This document shows, piece after piece, positions 32,302 through 41,108 of a DNA stretch of 64,000 nt. Location: NCBI GenBank assembly GCA_039933315.1, contig JBDTOI010000001.1, forward strand, positions 1-64,000. The letters are read 5' to 3'. A program made the translations under genes and the position numbers. The notes beneath the pieces were generated by a model. It was not told the DNA's origin. It saw nothing but the letters and a program-made list of their open reading frames with translations, and made no database searches. Numbering within the stretch: position 1 is the first letter of the stretch; every line of letters begins with the position of its first letter. The stretch comes from DASXRU01 sp039933315 (GTDB taxonomy: Bacteria; Acidobacteriota; Blastocatellia; Pyrinomonadales; Pyrinomonadaceae).

Positions 32302-34218
32302 ATGAACCCCAGGCTCATCGCCCTTAGCGGCTCGGCAAGAGGTACCACGTTCGCCTTGAGTGATGGCGAGGTGTTAATCGGACGGGACGCAGACAGCACT
32401 GTCCGCCTAAACCATCCCTCGGTGTCTCGCCGGCACTGCCTGATCAAGCGCGTCGGGAATGAGTTTCATATCTCCGATCTTGACAGCTATAACGGTACGT
32501 TCGTCAATGGCGTGCCCATTACAGGCCGGGAGCTTGCGCACGGCGATCAAGTCGCTTTAGGAGATATCGTTTTCCTTTTCCTCGCACACGAAGGCGAGCC
32601 GGGTGCAGTGCCGGCAGTGCAAATGGACGAAAGTGGTTTGGTCACTCGTTCGACCATCAGGCTGCTGCCGGAGGATGCCGTATATCTTCGTCCCGAAAAA
32701 GCTTTTGGCGGACTGCCGCCGACGGCGCGCATCGCTCTTGATCTTAACGCCCTCCTCAAGATCAGCACCATTATCAACGCTGTTAGTGATATTCGGGAGC
32801 TGCAACATCGATTGCTGGAATCGATCCTGGAAGTGATCCCGGCTGAGAGAGAAGCCATCCTGCTGGTTGACGGAAGTCAGGAATTGTTTACCTCGATCTG
32901 CGGCTGGAACAGGGCGAGCGGACCAGACGACTCAATCAGGCTCAGTCGCACTATTACCAATGAGGTACTCCGCGAAGTCGTGGCGCTCTTGAGCAACGAC
33001 ATCCTGGAGAACGAAAGTATTGGTGGAACACCCAGTCTGATGGCAACACATGTTTGCTCCGTGCTTTGCGTGCCTATGGTTGCTTTCGATAAGCCGTTAG
33101 GGGTGATCTATCTCGACACCAGCGATCCCTCAGCACGTTTTGACGAAAGGCACCTACAGCTATTAACCGCAATTGCTGGAATTTCCGCGATCGCTTTGCA
33201 GAATGTTCGACATCTTGAATCGCTGAAAGGTGAGAATCAGCGGCTTCAGGAAGAAGTTCACCTTGAACACAGAATGATTGGCGAGAGTGCACGCATGCGG
33301 GAGGTTTACAGCCTTCTGGCCAAAGTGGCGGCGACCACATCAACCGTTTTGCTTCGAGGTGAAAGCGGGACTGGCAAGGAGTTGGCGGCTCACGCAATTC
33401 ACCTCAATAGCTCCCGCACGGCGAAACCGTTTGTTGCGATCAACTGCGCGACCCTTAGCGAAACCTTACTCGAGAGCGAGCTGTTTGGACATGAAAAGGG
33501 CGCCTTTACCGGAGCTATTGCCCAGAGACGCGGGAAGCTTGAAGTCGCTGATAGGGGGACCGTTTTCCTCGATGAGGTCGGTGAGCTAACGCCGATGATT
33601 CAGGCGAAATTGCTGCGCGTTCTTCAAGAGCGCGAGTTTGAAAGAGTAGGAGGCACGCGGTCTATTAAGGTTGACGTTCGCATCATTGCGGCGACCAACA
33701 AAGATCTGGAACAGGCGATTAAGGACGGTGCCTTTCGCCAGGATCTCTACTATCGGCTAAATGTGGTTTCCATTGCCATGCCGGAACTGAAAGAACGACG
33801 TGAGGATATCTCGCTCCTGGCGAGCTATTTTGCGGCAAAGTACAGCAAGCAATGCAAACGTAGAGTTAGCGGCATCTCTCGTGAAGCGCGCGCTGCGTTG
33901 CAGTCGTATGATTGGCCGGGTAACGTGCGGGAACTGGAAAACGCCCTTGAGCGAGCAGTCGTGATGGGGTCAGCCGATAGGATCGAGCTTGAAGATCTGC
34001 CAGAAGCATTGCTTGAAACCGCGGGCGCAAGCCTGCAGAACAGGAAATACTACGACGCCATTAGAGAGGCGAAAAAGCAAATAATTAGAAAAGCACTGGA
34101 TGAATCTCAGGGAAACTACACGGAAGCCGCAAAGCTCCTGGGAATACACGCCAACAATCTTCACCGCCTTATGCGAACTCTGAATCTAAGAGAACCAGCT
34201 AAGGCCCGCGAGAAATAA
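32302..34218 (+). CDS. Sigma54-dependent activator with FHA, GAF, AAA+ and Fis-type HTH domains
   Basis: 638 residues from the ATG at 32302. An ATG at 32236 is possible but lies inside the dyad; neither has a strong ribosome site. Domain order: FHA (about 1-95; LIGRDADS, SVSRRHC, YNGTFVNG), GAF (about 135-310), AAA+ (about 325-570) with Walker A GESGTGKE, the sigma54-contacting GAFTGA loop, Walker B FLDEVGEL and an arginine-finger region, then a Fis-type HTH (GNYTEAAKLLGIHANNLHRL). It should couple ATP hydrolysis to open-complex formation by sigma54 polymerase. FHA-type activators are known in Myxococcus, where they are linked to Ser/Thr kinases. The likely target is the divergent exported-protein gene cluster. 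Confidence 0.94.
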   Translation: MNPRLIALSGSARGTTFALSDGEVLIGRDADSTVRLNHPSVSRRHCLIKRVGNEFHISDLDSYNGTFVNGVPITGRELAHGDQVALGDIVFLFLAHEGEPGAVPAVQMDESGLVTRSTIRLLPEDAVYLRPEKAFGGLPPTARIALDLNALLKISTIINAVSDIRELQHRLLESILEVIPAEREAILLVDGSQELFTSICGWNRASGPDDSIRLSRTITNEVLREVVALLSNDILENESIGGTPSLMATHVCSVLCVPMVAFDKPLGVIYLDTSDPSARFDERHLQLLTAIAGISAIALQNVRHLESLKGENQRLQEEVHLEHRMIGESARMREVYSLLAKVAATTSTVLLRGESGTGKELAAHAIHLNSSRTAKPFVAINCATLSETLLESELFGHEKGAFTGAIAQRRGKLEVADRGTVFLDEVGELTPMIQAKLLRVLQEREFERVGGTRSIKVDVRIIAATNKDLEQAIKDGAFRQDLYYRLNVVSIAMPELKERREDISLLASYFAAKYSKQCKRRVSGISREARAALQSYDWPGNVRELENALERAVVMGSADRIELEDLPEALLETAGASLQNRKYYDAIREAKKQIIRKALDESQGNYTEAAKLLGIHANNLHRLMRTLNLREPAKAREK

Positions 34219-34258
34219 CCAGGCATTCTTTTCCCAGGAACAGCATTCAGAACAGAAT

Positions 34259-34882
34259 TCAATCCGGATGCACGGTAGGAGCATCGGCGTGGGGAACGAA
34301 GCAGCGGCGGCAGCGGGCCTCGTACATGCCGGCAGCGCCGACTGCTACTCGCTCTTCGGATTCGAAGGTGCGCTGGGAATAGTTGGCTGGCTGGCCGCAC
34401 TTCATGCAGATGGCGTGCGTCTTGGTGATGTATTCAGCGACGGCCAAAAGCTGCGGCATCGGCTCCCAGGGTTTGCCGGTGTAGTCCTGATCCAGCCCGG
34501 CTATAATTACTCGAACGCCGCGCTCGGCTAGCTGATTAGCCACTGTCACCAGTTCGTTATCGAAGAACTGTCCTTCATCAATCCCCACAACCTCAGTGTC
34601 CGGTTCGACTTTCGCGAGCACTTCCGCAGCCGTGCGGATGTTTGACGACTCGTGCCGCATCTCGGAATGCGAAACGATGTGGTCCTGCGAAAAGCGAGTG
34701 TCAACTTCGGGCTTGAAAACCTGGACTTTTTGGCGCGCGATCTTGGCGCGACGCAAGCGACGAATGAGTTCCTCTGATTTGCCAGAGAACATCGAACCGG
34801 CAATTACTTCAATCCAGCCGGCAGTGGGTCGCGCATAAGAAGTGGGTTCGTGATCGGCTTGTGCGAAACGATCTTCCATCAT
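34259..34882 (-). CDS. tdk: Thymidine kinase
   Basis: 207 residues, the usual length of type II thymidine kinases. It phosphorylates thymidine (and deoxyuridine) with ATP in pyrimidine salvage. The P-loop is GSMFSGKSEEL, the Walker-B/catalytic segment is DEGQFF, the lasso-loop region is present, and the structural zinc site has CMKC and CRRC. The start at 34882 gives a family-like extension before the WIEVIAGSMFSGK strand. It is convergent with the activator gene. Not linked to other nucleotide salvage genes except the YjjX-type NTPase that follows upstream on the same strand. Confidence 0.95.
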   Translation of the reverse strand: MMEDRFAQADHEPTSYARPTAGWIEVIAGSMFSGKSEELIRRLRRAKIARQKVQVFKPEVDTRFSQDHIVSHSEMRHESSNIRTAAEVLAKVEPDTEVVGIDEGQFFDNELVTVANQLAERGVRVIIAGLDQDYTGKPWEPMPQLLAVAEYITKTHAICMKCGQPANYSQRTFESEERVAVGAAGMYEARCRRCFVPHADAPTVHPD

Positions 34883-34990
34883 TGGTTATTGAGACACACC
34901 GAGGCAGAAACAAGAAGTTTTGTCCGGGCAAAGGTCACTCTGTCCCATCAGCTTTCTGTGTGATTTCCTATTAGCACCTGGGGTCTGGCC

Positions 34991-35605
34991 TCAAGCGTAC
35001 AACTCCGCGTTATAAAAAGGGGCGAAAGCGGCCAGGAGTGCCGCTTCAAAACTCATTGAGCGCGTCAACAAGTTGCGAGAGAGAATGCCCCAGGCGCCCT
35101 GGCGACTGCGAACGTCGCGAGCGCCTACTACATCATCAATTACTAATCCCAACTCACGGCGACCTTCGACCACGCTTTTTACAATAGAATCAGGAACGCT
35201 GATTGAAGGGGCGGCGCCGAAGCAGCCTCGCGCGCCGTCGGTAGCATAAGCCCAACCTCGCAGGAATGTATGCCATTCCCCCTCCACTGAAATTGAATGA
35301 AAACCGCCTTCCAGTCCGACATAAAGCTCGGCATCAAGGTTCTGTTTAAGCAGTGCTTCACGCACTGCCAGCGCCCTCTCCCGCGCACCCTGCATCAATT
35401 GCCAGTCAGTTAAGGGCATAGCCGGCGCGTTGGTAGTTACCGGGCGAGCTACTACGCTTGCTTTACTCCAGGCCGGATCGATTTCGGCAATCCGCGCAAT
35501 GCTGGCGCGCACGGCCATGATCTTCGCCGCGCGATCCGAACCGAGAGCGATTATGGTGATCGGCGCTGAATGTGCGGAACGGGCCAAAGTTTTTGAAACT
35601 ATCAA
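34991..35605 (-). CDS. Inosine/xanthosine triphosphatase (YjjX/DUF84 family)
   Basis: 204 residues. The enzyme hydrolyses ITP and XTP to keep deaminated purines out of nucleic acids. Family features are the N-terminal IIALGSDRAAKIMAVRASI (substrate-binding GSxxxAK), MQGARERALAVREAL, the central LYVGLEGGF, the GAWGILSRNLLTRSMSFEAALLAAFAPF C-terminal block (read in two parts) and ELGLVIDDV. The only plausible start is a TTG at 35605 with a weak ribosome site, giving a 16-residue N-terminal tail before the first strand. It may be co-transcribed with thymidine kinase, 108 bases downstream. Confidence 0.85.
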   Translation of the reverse strand: MIVSKTLARSAHSAPITIIALGSDRAAKIMAVRASIARIAEIDPAWSKASVVARPVTTNAPAMPLTDWQLMQGARERALAVREALLKQNLDAELYVGLEGGFHSISVEGEWHTFLRGWAYATDGARGCFGAAPSISVPDSIVKSVVEGRRELGLVIDDVVGARDVRSRQGAWGILSRNLLTRSMSFEAALLAAFAPFYNAELYA

Positions 35606-35749
35606 ACTGAGAGAATAAATCCGAGAGAGGCTATACCAGACGACTGCCGAACGTCAAAGTCAACTGTTCTAGAGGTTGCTTGACTTTCACCTTTCCCGTT
35701 GTTGTAATCGAATATGCCTCCTCGATCTTAATTTGGATGGAACTTACGG

Positions 35750-36967
35750 ATGTCTGTCGAAGACCTGGTTTACGACTGGAATCGTATCGAGCCTTCGTTT
35801 CGTACACCCGACCGACACATCGGGTTTGACGACGAGACGTTGCGCGATGGCTTGCAGTCACCCTCAGTGTGCGAGCCACCAGTCGAGAAAAAGATAGCGC
35901 TGCTGCATTTAATGGAAGCGCTGGGCATCGACACGGCGGACATCGGCTTACCCGGGGCTGGCGGCACCCATGCCGCAGGCGTCGAGCGTTTAGCCCGCGA
36001 GATTGCCGATAAGAAATTGAAGATCCGTCCTAACTGCGCCGCTCGCACCCTCCGCAGCGACATCACGCCCATCGTGGAGATTTCTCAGCGGGTCGGCATT
36101 CCTATAGAAGCCTGCACGTTCATTGGCTCGTCGCCCATCCGCTTCTACGCCGAAGAATGGACCCTCGACAAGCTCCTTAGAATTACTGAGGAGGCAGTAA
36201 CCTTTGCTGTAGGCGAAGGGGTGCCAGTGATGTTCGTCACCGAAGATACGACGCGGGCCGACCCGGAGACTATTCGAGCCCTTTATACGACAGCGATTCG
36301 TTGCGGCGCCCGCGCAGTCTGCGTCTGCGATACGGTGGGCCATGCTACACCGGACGGCGCTCGCGCGGTGGTGCGATTCGTCAAAAGTATTATTCAAGAG
36401 CAGAGGGAAAACGTCCGACTTGACTGGCACGGCCACCAGGATCGGGGACTGGGCGTAATTAATTCAATCGCCGCAATCGAAGGAGGAGCTGATCAGGTGC
36501 ATGGCTCGGCACTGGGTATAGGCGAGCGAGTGGGCAACGCGCCAATGGACCAGTTACTGGTCAACTTAAAACTGTTGGGCTGGATCGACAGCGACCTTTC
36601 GCGCCTGGGCGAGTATTGCGAGATAGCGGCAGACGCCTGTGGCTGGACCATTCCCCTCAACTATCCGGTTTTCGGCCGTGACGCATTTCGCACTGCCACC
36701 GGAGTACATGCAGCCGCCGTAATCAAGAGTTATCGCAAGGGCGACACCCAACTTGCGGACCTCATCTATTCCGGCGTACCGGCCGGATTGTTCGGGTTGA
36801 AACAGGTTATCGAAATTGGCCCAATGAGCGGCAAGTCGAATGTCATTTACTGGCTGGAAACCCGCGGCATAGTGGCCAACGAGGATCGCATCACTCGCAT
36901 CTATGAGCATGCCAAAAAATCGAGCTCCGTTCTCACTGAAGAAGAGGTCACGCAGCTGGTAGAGTAG
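35750..36967 (+). CDS. 2-isopropylmalate/homocitrate synthase family enzyme
   Basis: 405 residues, HMGL-like TIM barrel. These enzymes condense a 2-oxo acid with acetyl-CoA; the leucine-pathway version makes 2-isopropylmalate. The N-terminal metal and substrate motif is DDETLRDGLQSPSV (standard LeuA has DTTLRDGEQ), with VCVCDTVGHATPDGAR and DWHGHQDRGLGVINS supplying the second metal ligands (HxH). VHGSALGIGERVGNAP is the family's glycine-rich loop. There is no long C-terminal LeuA dimer/feedback domain, so the protein resembles the short variants found in Acidobacteriota. It is a lone gene followed by a strong terminator. Homocitrate or citramalate synthase activity cannot be excluded. Confidence 0.85.
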   Translation: MSVEDLVYDWNRIEPSFRTPDRHIGFDDETLRDGLQSPSVCEPPVEKKIALLHLMEALGIDTADIGLPGAGGTHAAGVERLAREIADKKLKIRPNCAARTLRSDITPIVEISQRVGIPIEACTFIGSSPIRFYAEEWTLDKLLRITEEAVTFAVGEGVPVMFVTEDTTRADPETIRALYTTAIRCGARAVCVCDTVGHATPDGARAVVRFVKSIIQEQRENVRLDWHGHQDRGLGVINSIAAIEGGADQVHGSALGIGERVGNAPMDQLLVNLKLLGWIDSDLSRLGEYCEIAADACGWTIPLNYPVFGRDAFRTATGVHAAAVIKSYRKGDTQLADLIYSGVPAGLFGLKQVIEIGPMSGKSNVIYWLETRGIVANEDRITRIYEHAKKSSSVLTEEEVTQLVE

Positions 36968-36997
36968 GGCGTCGGCGTTGCAGGGCTCGGAACAAAA

Positions 36998-37029
36998 AAA
37001 AGGCAAGAGGCCCACGCCTCTTGCCTTTT
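36998..37029. terminator. Bidirectional Rho-independent terminator
   Basis: A/T tracts flank a perfect 10-bp GC-rich stem: GGCAAGAGGC (37002-37011), loop CCAC, GCCTCTTGCC (37016-37025), followed by TTTT and preceded by AAAAAAAA. It lies between the plus-strand isopropylmalate-synthase-like gene and the convergent DUF4388 gene and should serve both. Confidence 0.92.
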
Positions 37030-37048
37030 GTATTGCAGATGAGAACTA

Positions 37049-38002
37049 CTAATTAATGGGGATTGTAACCGTCGCGGATCCGGCTTTGCCCGGGGGAAAA
37101 CGCTTTTGCCGCGCAATTCGCAGGGCTGTGGCATCGCCCCCTGAAGCCTGGGTAACGCGGCCGTTCTCATCATAGGTAACTTGCACGGTCACCCTTTTAG
37201 CCGATGAGGTACCTCCTGGTGTTAACGGCTTCAATCCAGGGTCAGCTGAGTCGATCTTTCCTTCACGAGCTCGTGCTCGCTCACGATCGCGAGCTTCTCG
37301 CTCCCGTCGCGCTGCCAACTGGGCTGCATCCATTTGGTTCCCATCACCCTTGGTCTCAGGCTCTGCGCTCGCCGGAGTTGTAATCGGCGCGTCCGCCACT
37401 GATTGTGGTTGCGAACCTTCGGCAACGGATTGGCCCTGGCTTGTAGGTCGTAACGGTTTGTTCTTGCTGTACCAGCCAGCCGGAACACCTACACCTGCGA
37501 CTACCAGAACTATGACCGCAACCACCCCGGCGGTTGCAATTTGATTCCGTCGCGAGCCCGTGTCAACGCTGAGCCCTGAGAGAAATGCCGGCATGTGAGA
37601 AGTGTGGACCTTACCTTCGCTTGCCTCTTTTTTCAGCGACTCTTCTTCATCTGATTCGGCGACGTAGTCTGGCGGGAATGCCTCGCCCGGCAGGACACCT
37701 TCATCCATTCGGCGCAGGCCTTCAAGCACAACCTGCGTCCAAGGCTGGTTGATGGTGCGCTCGGGCGCCTCTACCAAGGGATTAAACGTGAACGATGCGT
37801 TGGGCAGCGTTAGCGCGAAGTAGACAGCGTCAATGCCTCGCAGTGAGCCGATTCTAGCGTGAACCACTGACCCGGCCTGCAGGTAGAAGTAGCCCGGCCC
37901 GTAAGGATAAGTAATTTTCAGGCAACCGGTCTTACGTTGGTTGCAAAAGAACTCAATTAGCTCGGCCAGCGAGAGGTCGCTAAGCTGTCCAGTCAATGCC
38001 AT
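37049..38002 (-). CDS. DUF4388 (PATAN-like) membrane protein with TonB-C-like tail
   Basis: 317 residues. Residues 1-105 form a DUF4388 domain (MALTGQLSDLSLAELIEFF, TGCLKITYPYGPGYFYLQAG, VVHARIGSLRGIDAV), seen in bacterial signalling and gliding proteins. A helix (VVAVIVLVVAGVGVPAGWY, about 170-190) crosses the membrane. A long charged, Arg/Glu/Ala-rich linker (ARREREARDRERARAREG) resembles the periplasmic spacer of TonB, and the tail (VTVQVTYDENGRVTQASG ... KRFPPGKAGSATVTIPI) is TonB-C-like. The arrangement links a cytoplasmic sensor to the periplasm. It lies about 100 bases downstream of a TonB-family gene on the same strand. Confidence 0.75.
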   Translation of the reverse strand: MALTGQLSDLSLAELIEFFCNQRKTGCLKITYPYGPGYFYLQAGSVVHARIGSLRGIDAVYFALTLPNASFTFNPLVEAPERTINQPWTQVVLEGLRRMDEGVLPGEAFPPDYVAESDEEESLKKEASEGKVHTSHMPAFLSGLSVDTGSRRNQIATAGVVAVIVLVVAGVGVPAGWYSKNKPLRPTSQGQSVAEGSQPQSVADAPITTPASAEPETKGDGNQMDAAQLAARREREARDRERARAREGKIDSADPGLKPLTPGGTSSAKRVTVQVTYDENGRVTQASGGDATALRIARQKRFPPGKAGSATVTIPIN

Positions 38003-38103
38003 CTTTTCACTCCTCTATCTGAAGGGAGAACAATATCTGAAGGAAGAACAAACGGGGGGATGTTTTGGCTGGGCCAGGTCAAGCCCTGGCCCAAACGGGG
38101 GGA

Positions 38104-39234
38104 TTACTGAGAAAGGGAGAAATTATAGTTAATAGAGCCGGCTACCTTCACGGGCAGGCCGGAAAGTTTTGTTGGTGAGAAACGCGCGCGGTAGGCGGCC
38201 TGAACGGCGACCTCCCGCAAATGGTTGTTGCCACTGACGGCGCGGGCGGAAATCACTTTTCCATTTTCATCGATCACGACTTCGACAACCACCACTCCTG
38301 AGGCTCGCATTCGCCGCGCCACGTCCGGGTAAACAGGAGAGGGCAAGTTTATGGCTGAGCCATTGAGTACACCGCCGGAGACAGGTTTCAACAAAGGCTT
38401 CGGAGCTGGATTTACGGGGGGCTCGCCTCCCGCTTCGATTACAGACCGTTTAGTCGCAATCGCGTTTCCGGGATCGGCAGTCGGAGTGATTGTCAGTTTC
38501 GATCTATCAATCGCGGCCGCGGGCGGCACTGATCCCACCACCATGGCAGTCTCCGCCGGTTTATTAGAAGCAAGTGACTCCCCGCCGGGTTGAGACTTTA
38601 GGCCGGAGTCACCGGTAACCTTGGCAGGAGGCACGGTTGCGCTATTAGAAGGAGGTTGGACTGGTTGAAGCATCTTGGCCATGCTCTCATCCAGATAGTA
38701 CATGATGGTGCGGTAGGTGACCTCTGAGGGTTCAAAGCTCATCTTTCCCCCCTCGATAACTGCGACGGAGGTTATCATCTTTGTCCAGTTGCCAGCGAAA
38801 TCGAACTCATACTTGTACACTTCCTTGCTTACCAGGGAACCATCGGCGTTGAGTAGCGTCATCTCGCTGATGTTGCCTTTTTCGTCGTACTTGTAAACTT
38901 CTCTACCTGTAAGCCTTGCGTTGGCCACGGGATAATATGCGTTCTCAGTTTTCTTCCCTTTGAGATCGTAAGCCGAAGACTCGAGTACAACCCTCTTGTC
39001 CTCTACCAGCTTTCCGGCAGAGCTTGAAAGTCTGGCAATCTCTGTCTTAATGCGCCTGACGGGACCGATTAGGCCATCTTGTACACGGTCAATATCGGCA
39101 ACTGCGCTAGCAGCCCCGGCAGGGTGGGGTTGAAAACTATTTATTTTCGATGAGGGATTCCCCTGGGCCTGCACAGCTGTAAGAAAACCAGCAACGACAA
39201 AGGTGACGACGATGCTGCCAACTCGATATGTCAT
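38104..39234 (-). CDS. TonB-family protein with export signal
   Basis: 376 residues. An N-terminal signal (SIVVTFVVAGFLTAVQAQG) directs export. A middle region (about 40-170) has repeated Y-K-Y-E/D motifs (EVYKYDEKGNISEMTLLN, EVYKYEFDFAGNWTKM), typical of YD-like or MORN-like beta repeats. A Pro/Ala-rich linker follows. The C-terminal 80 residues are a TonB-C domain: PVYPDVARRMRASGVVVVEVV, IDENGKVISARAVSG, AYRARFSPTKLSG. Unlike real TonB it is not anchored by an uncleaved helix in an ExbBD context, so it is probably a periplasmic TonB-C-like protein of the kind abundant in Acidobacteriota. It precedes the DUF4388 gene. Confidence 0.82.
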   Translation of the reverse strand: MTYRVGSIVVTFVVAGFLTAVQAQGNPSSKINSFQPHPAGAASAVADIDRVQDGLIGPVRRIKTEIARLSSSAGKLVEDKRVVLESSAYDLKGKKTENAYYPVANARLTGREVYKYDEKGNISEMTLLNADGSLVSKEVYKYEFDFAGNWTKMITSVAVIEGGKMSFEPSEVTYRTIMYYLDESMAKMLQPVQPPSNSATVPPAKVTGDSGLKSQPGGESLASNKPAETAMVVGSVPPAAAIDRSKLTITPTADPGNAIATKRSVIEAGGEPPVNPAPKPLLKPVSGGVLNGSAINLPSPVYPDVARRMRASGVVVVEVVIDENGKVISARAVSGNNHLREVAVQAAYRARFSPTKLSGLPVKVAGSINYNFSLSQ

Positions 39235-39409
39235 AAGGAATGCTCCTGTGTGCGCCGATGGTCCAGCGTATGAAGGTGAGAAGTGAGCCTTGAGTTAAGC
39301 CGGACTTTGGGGCGAGAGGCCAGCCAGAGCCGTCAATTACGGCAGGGTCATAATAACGGGTTAAACGAGGTTTGTCTAGCGCTAACAGCGGACGGTTTCC
39401 CAAAAAACT

Positions 39410-41044
39410 TCATTTCTGCGAAGGAATTTGATGATTGAGGGCAGGGTGACCCGCAATCGCCAAGCCGATTCTGTCGATTGCGACGACGCTATTACCGGCC
39501 CCGGTGGAATCGTTACAGATGACTGCAAACGCAAGCTCTTCGCCGTCTTCGGTGGTGGCATAGCCGGAGAGCGCGTTATCATAAACGAGCGAGCCCGTCT
39601 TTGCCGCGATCCGACCCGCTACGGCCTTCATGCGAAACGCTAATGTGCCGTCCTCTCCCGCCACCGGTAATGAGAAGCGAAAACTACTGGCCGCCGAGCT
39701 CTTCGAAATATTGACCAACAGACGTGCCGTTGCCTCCGGTGTAATCAGATTCAAGCGAGATAAGCCGGAACCGTCATGAAGGGCAAGGTTCAGGCTTGGG
39801 ATACCCGCGCGCTGAAGCCACATTCGTATGATGGCTAGCCCAGCTTCATCGTCTCCACGTTCGCGCATTTTGTGGTCATCCGCATCGGGGGCCATTGCGG
39901 TACGCTCCCGGCCCAGAGATCGCAGGATAAGCTCAGCATTCAAGTTGACGCTGTTCTTATTGGTAACGGCCGCAATCTCACCCAGCGTATTGCTTGTAAC
40001 TGCCGCCAGTTCAACGGCCTTTTGTGGGTTAAACCTCTCACTTTCACGCACTCGAAAGTCTCGATGGCGCACCTGGCCTTCTACAATAATTCCTCGGGCC
40101 GCCAGCACATCCTTGAAAAGCGTCGCGGCCCACAAGGCCGGGTTATGGACCGAAAGGCGCGCCCCAAAACCCTTGCCCCCTGCCGGAAATTCTCCCCAGA
40201 CCACAAACTCATTATCTGAAAGGCCACGTCTGATTCCTACTGTAGGAATGACGTCTCGTGGCCCACTGGCGACATTATTGCTGACGTGGAAATAGTTGCT
40301 GTCCTTATTCAAAGTCACGGCGGCGAGTTCCCCCGCTGAACCTGCTGGAACTATGTTCAGGTCGACTTCATTGGCGTCGATGGAGAGAGCGCTGGCCTCC
40401 GCGCCGAAATACCACTGAACGTCATTCCATTGCCATCCGTCACCGAACGAGTTGCCTCGAAAGTAGCTTTCGTCGCCTACAAGATCGCCGCGCACTCGCC
40501 GCACGCCACGCGCGTAGAGTTGGTCCGCCAGTTGGGCTAACGACGGTTTATTCTCTTTCAAGTGAGTAACAAGATCAGGGGCACCGCGACCGTATAGCGT
40601 TAGATCTCCGTTTAGTGTGCCATTTGAATCAGGATCCGATTGTGCATAAACAGAAGTACGCCAGCGATAGTCTGCTCCAAGTAAATCCATGGCAATCGCG
40701 GTCGTGTAGATTTTCATGTTCGATGCTGGCGTAAAAAGTTTGTCGCCGTTTCTTGAGTAAAGGACGTGCCCGTCCCGAAGTGAAATCACACACACTCCCC
40801 AACGCGCAGAAGCGAATTCACCGCTATCAATTACATTATCGATTTCGTTCGCCAGCCTGGTATCCGCTGAAGACGAGGAGGGCTTACTTGCGTTCTTTGA
40901 TGATGTCTTGTTGCTTGCTGTCCCTTCCTCGTTGGTGGGACCCGTGTAAGCGTACAAGGTTGCTTGTCGGCGGGTAACTTCAAGGGCGAAAAGAGTAGCG
41001 GTAACAGTCAGCACGCCGGCGGCAATACGAGTTCTGGTGTTCAT
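39410..41044 (-). CDS. dacB: D-alanyl-D-alanine carboxypeptidase/endopeptidase (PBP4, DacB type)
   Basis: 544 residues. It trims or cleaves peptidoglycan peptides in the periplasm. An N-terminal export segment and a Ser/Lys-rich spacer lead to the class C penicillin-binding motifs: SxxK in PASNMKIY (Ser108, Lys111), SxN-like in DGSGLSRLN, and KTG in AAKTGSLVYDN. The long insert between SxxK and SxN (about 170 residues) is typical of PBP4. It is the last gene in a minus-strand run eno, GNAT, gpmI, GT9, dacB. Confidence 0.93.
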   Translation of the reverse strand: MNTRTRIAAGVLTVTATLFALEVTRRQATLYAYTGPTNEEGTASNKTSSKNASKPSSSSADTRLANEIDNVIDSGEFASARWGVCVISLRDGHVLYSRNGDKLFTPASNMKIYTTAIAMDLLGADYRWRTSVYAQSDPDSNGTLNGDLTLYGRGAPDLVTHLKENKPSLAQLADQLYARGVRRVRGDLVGDESYFRGNSFGDGWQWNDVQWYFGAEASALSIDANEVDLNIVPAGSAGELAAVTLNKDSNYFHVSNNVASGPRDVIPTVGIRRGLSDNEFVVWGEFPAGGKGFGARLSVHNPALWAATLFKDVLAARGIIVEGQVRHRDFRVRESERFNPQKAVELAAVTSNTLGEIAAVTNKNSVNLNAELILRSLGRERTAMAPDADDHKMRERGDDEAGLAIIRMWLQRAGIPSLNLALHDGSGLSRLNLITPEATARLLVNISKSSAASSFRFSLPVAGEDGTLAFRMKAVAGRIAAKTGSLVYDNALSGYATTEDGEELAFAVICNDSTGAGNSVVAIDRIGLAIAGHPALNHQIPSQK

Positions 41045-41108
41045 ATGCTTTAAATTCTTCCGAGTTACCTGGAATCATCTAAGGAGACGGGTTAGGGGGG
41101 CCTTGGAC

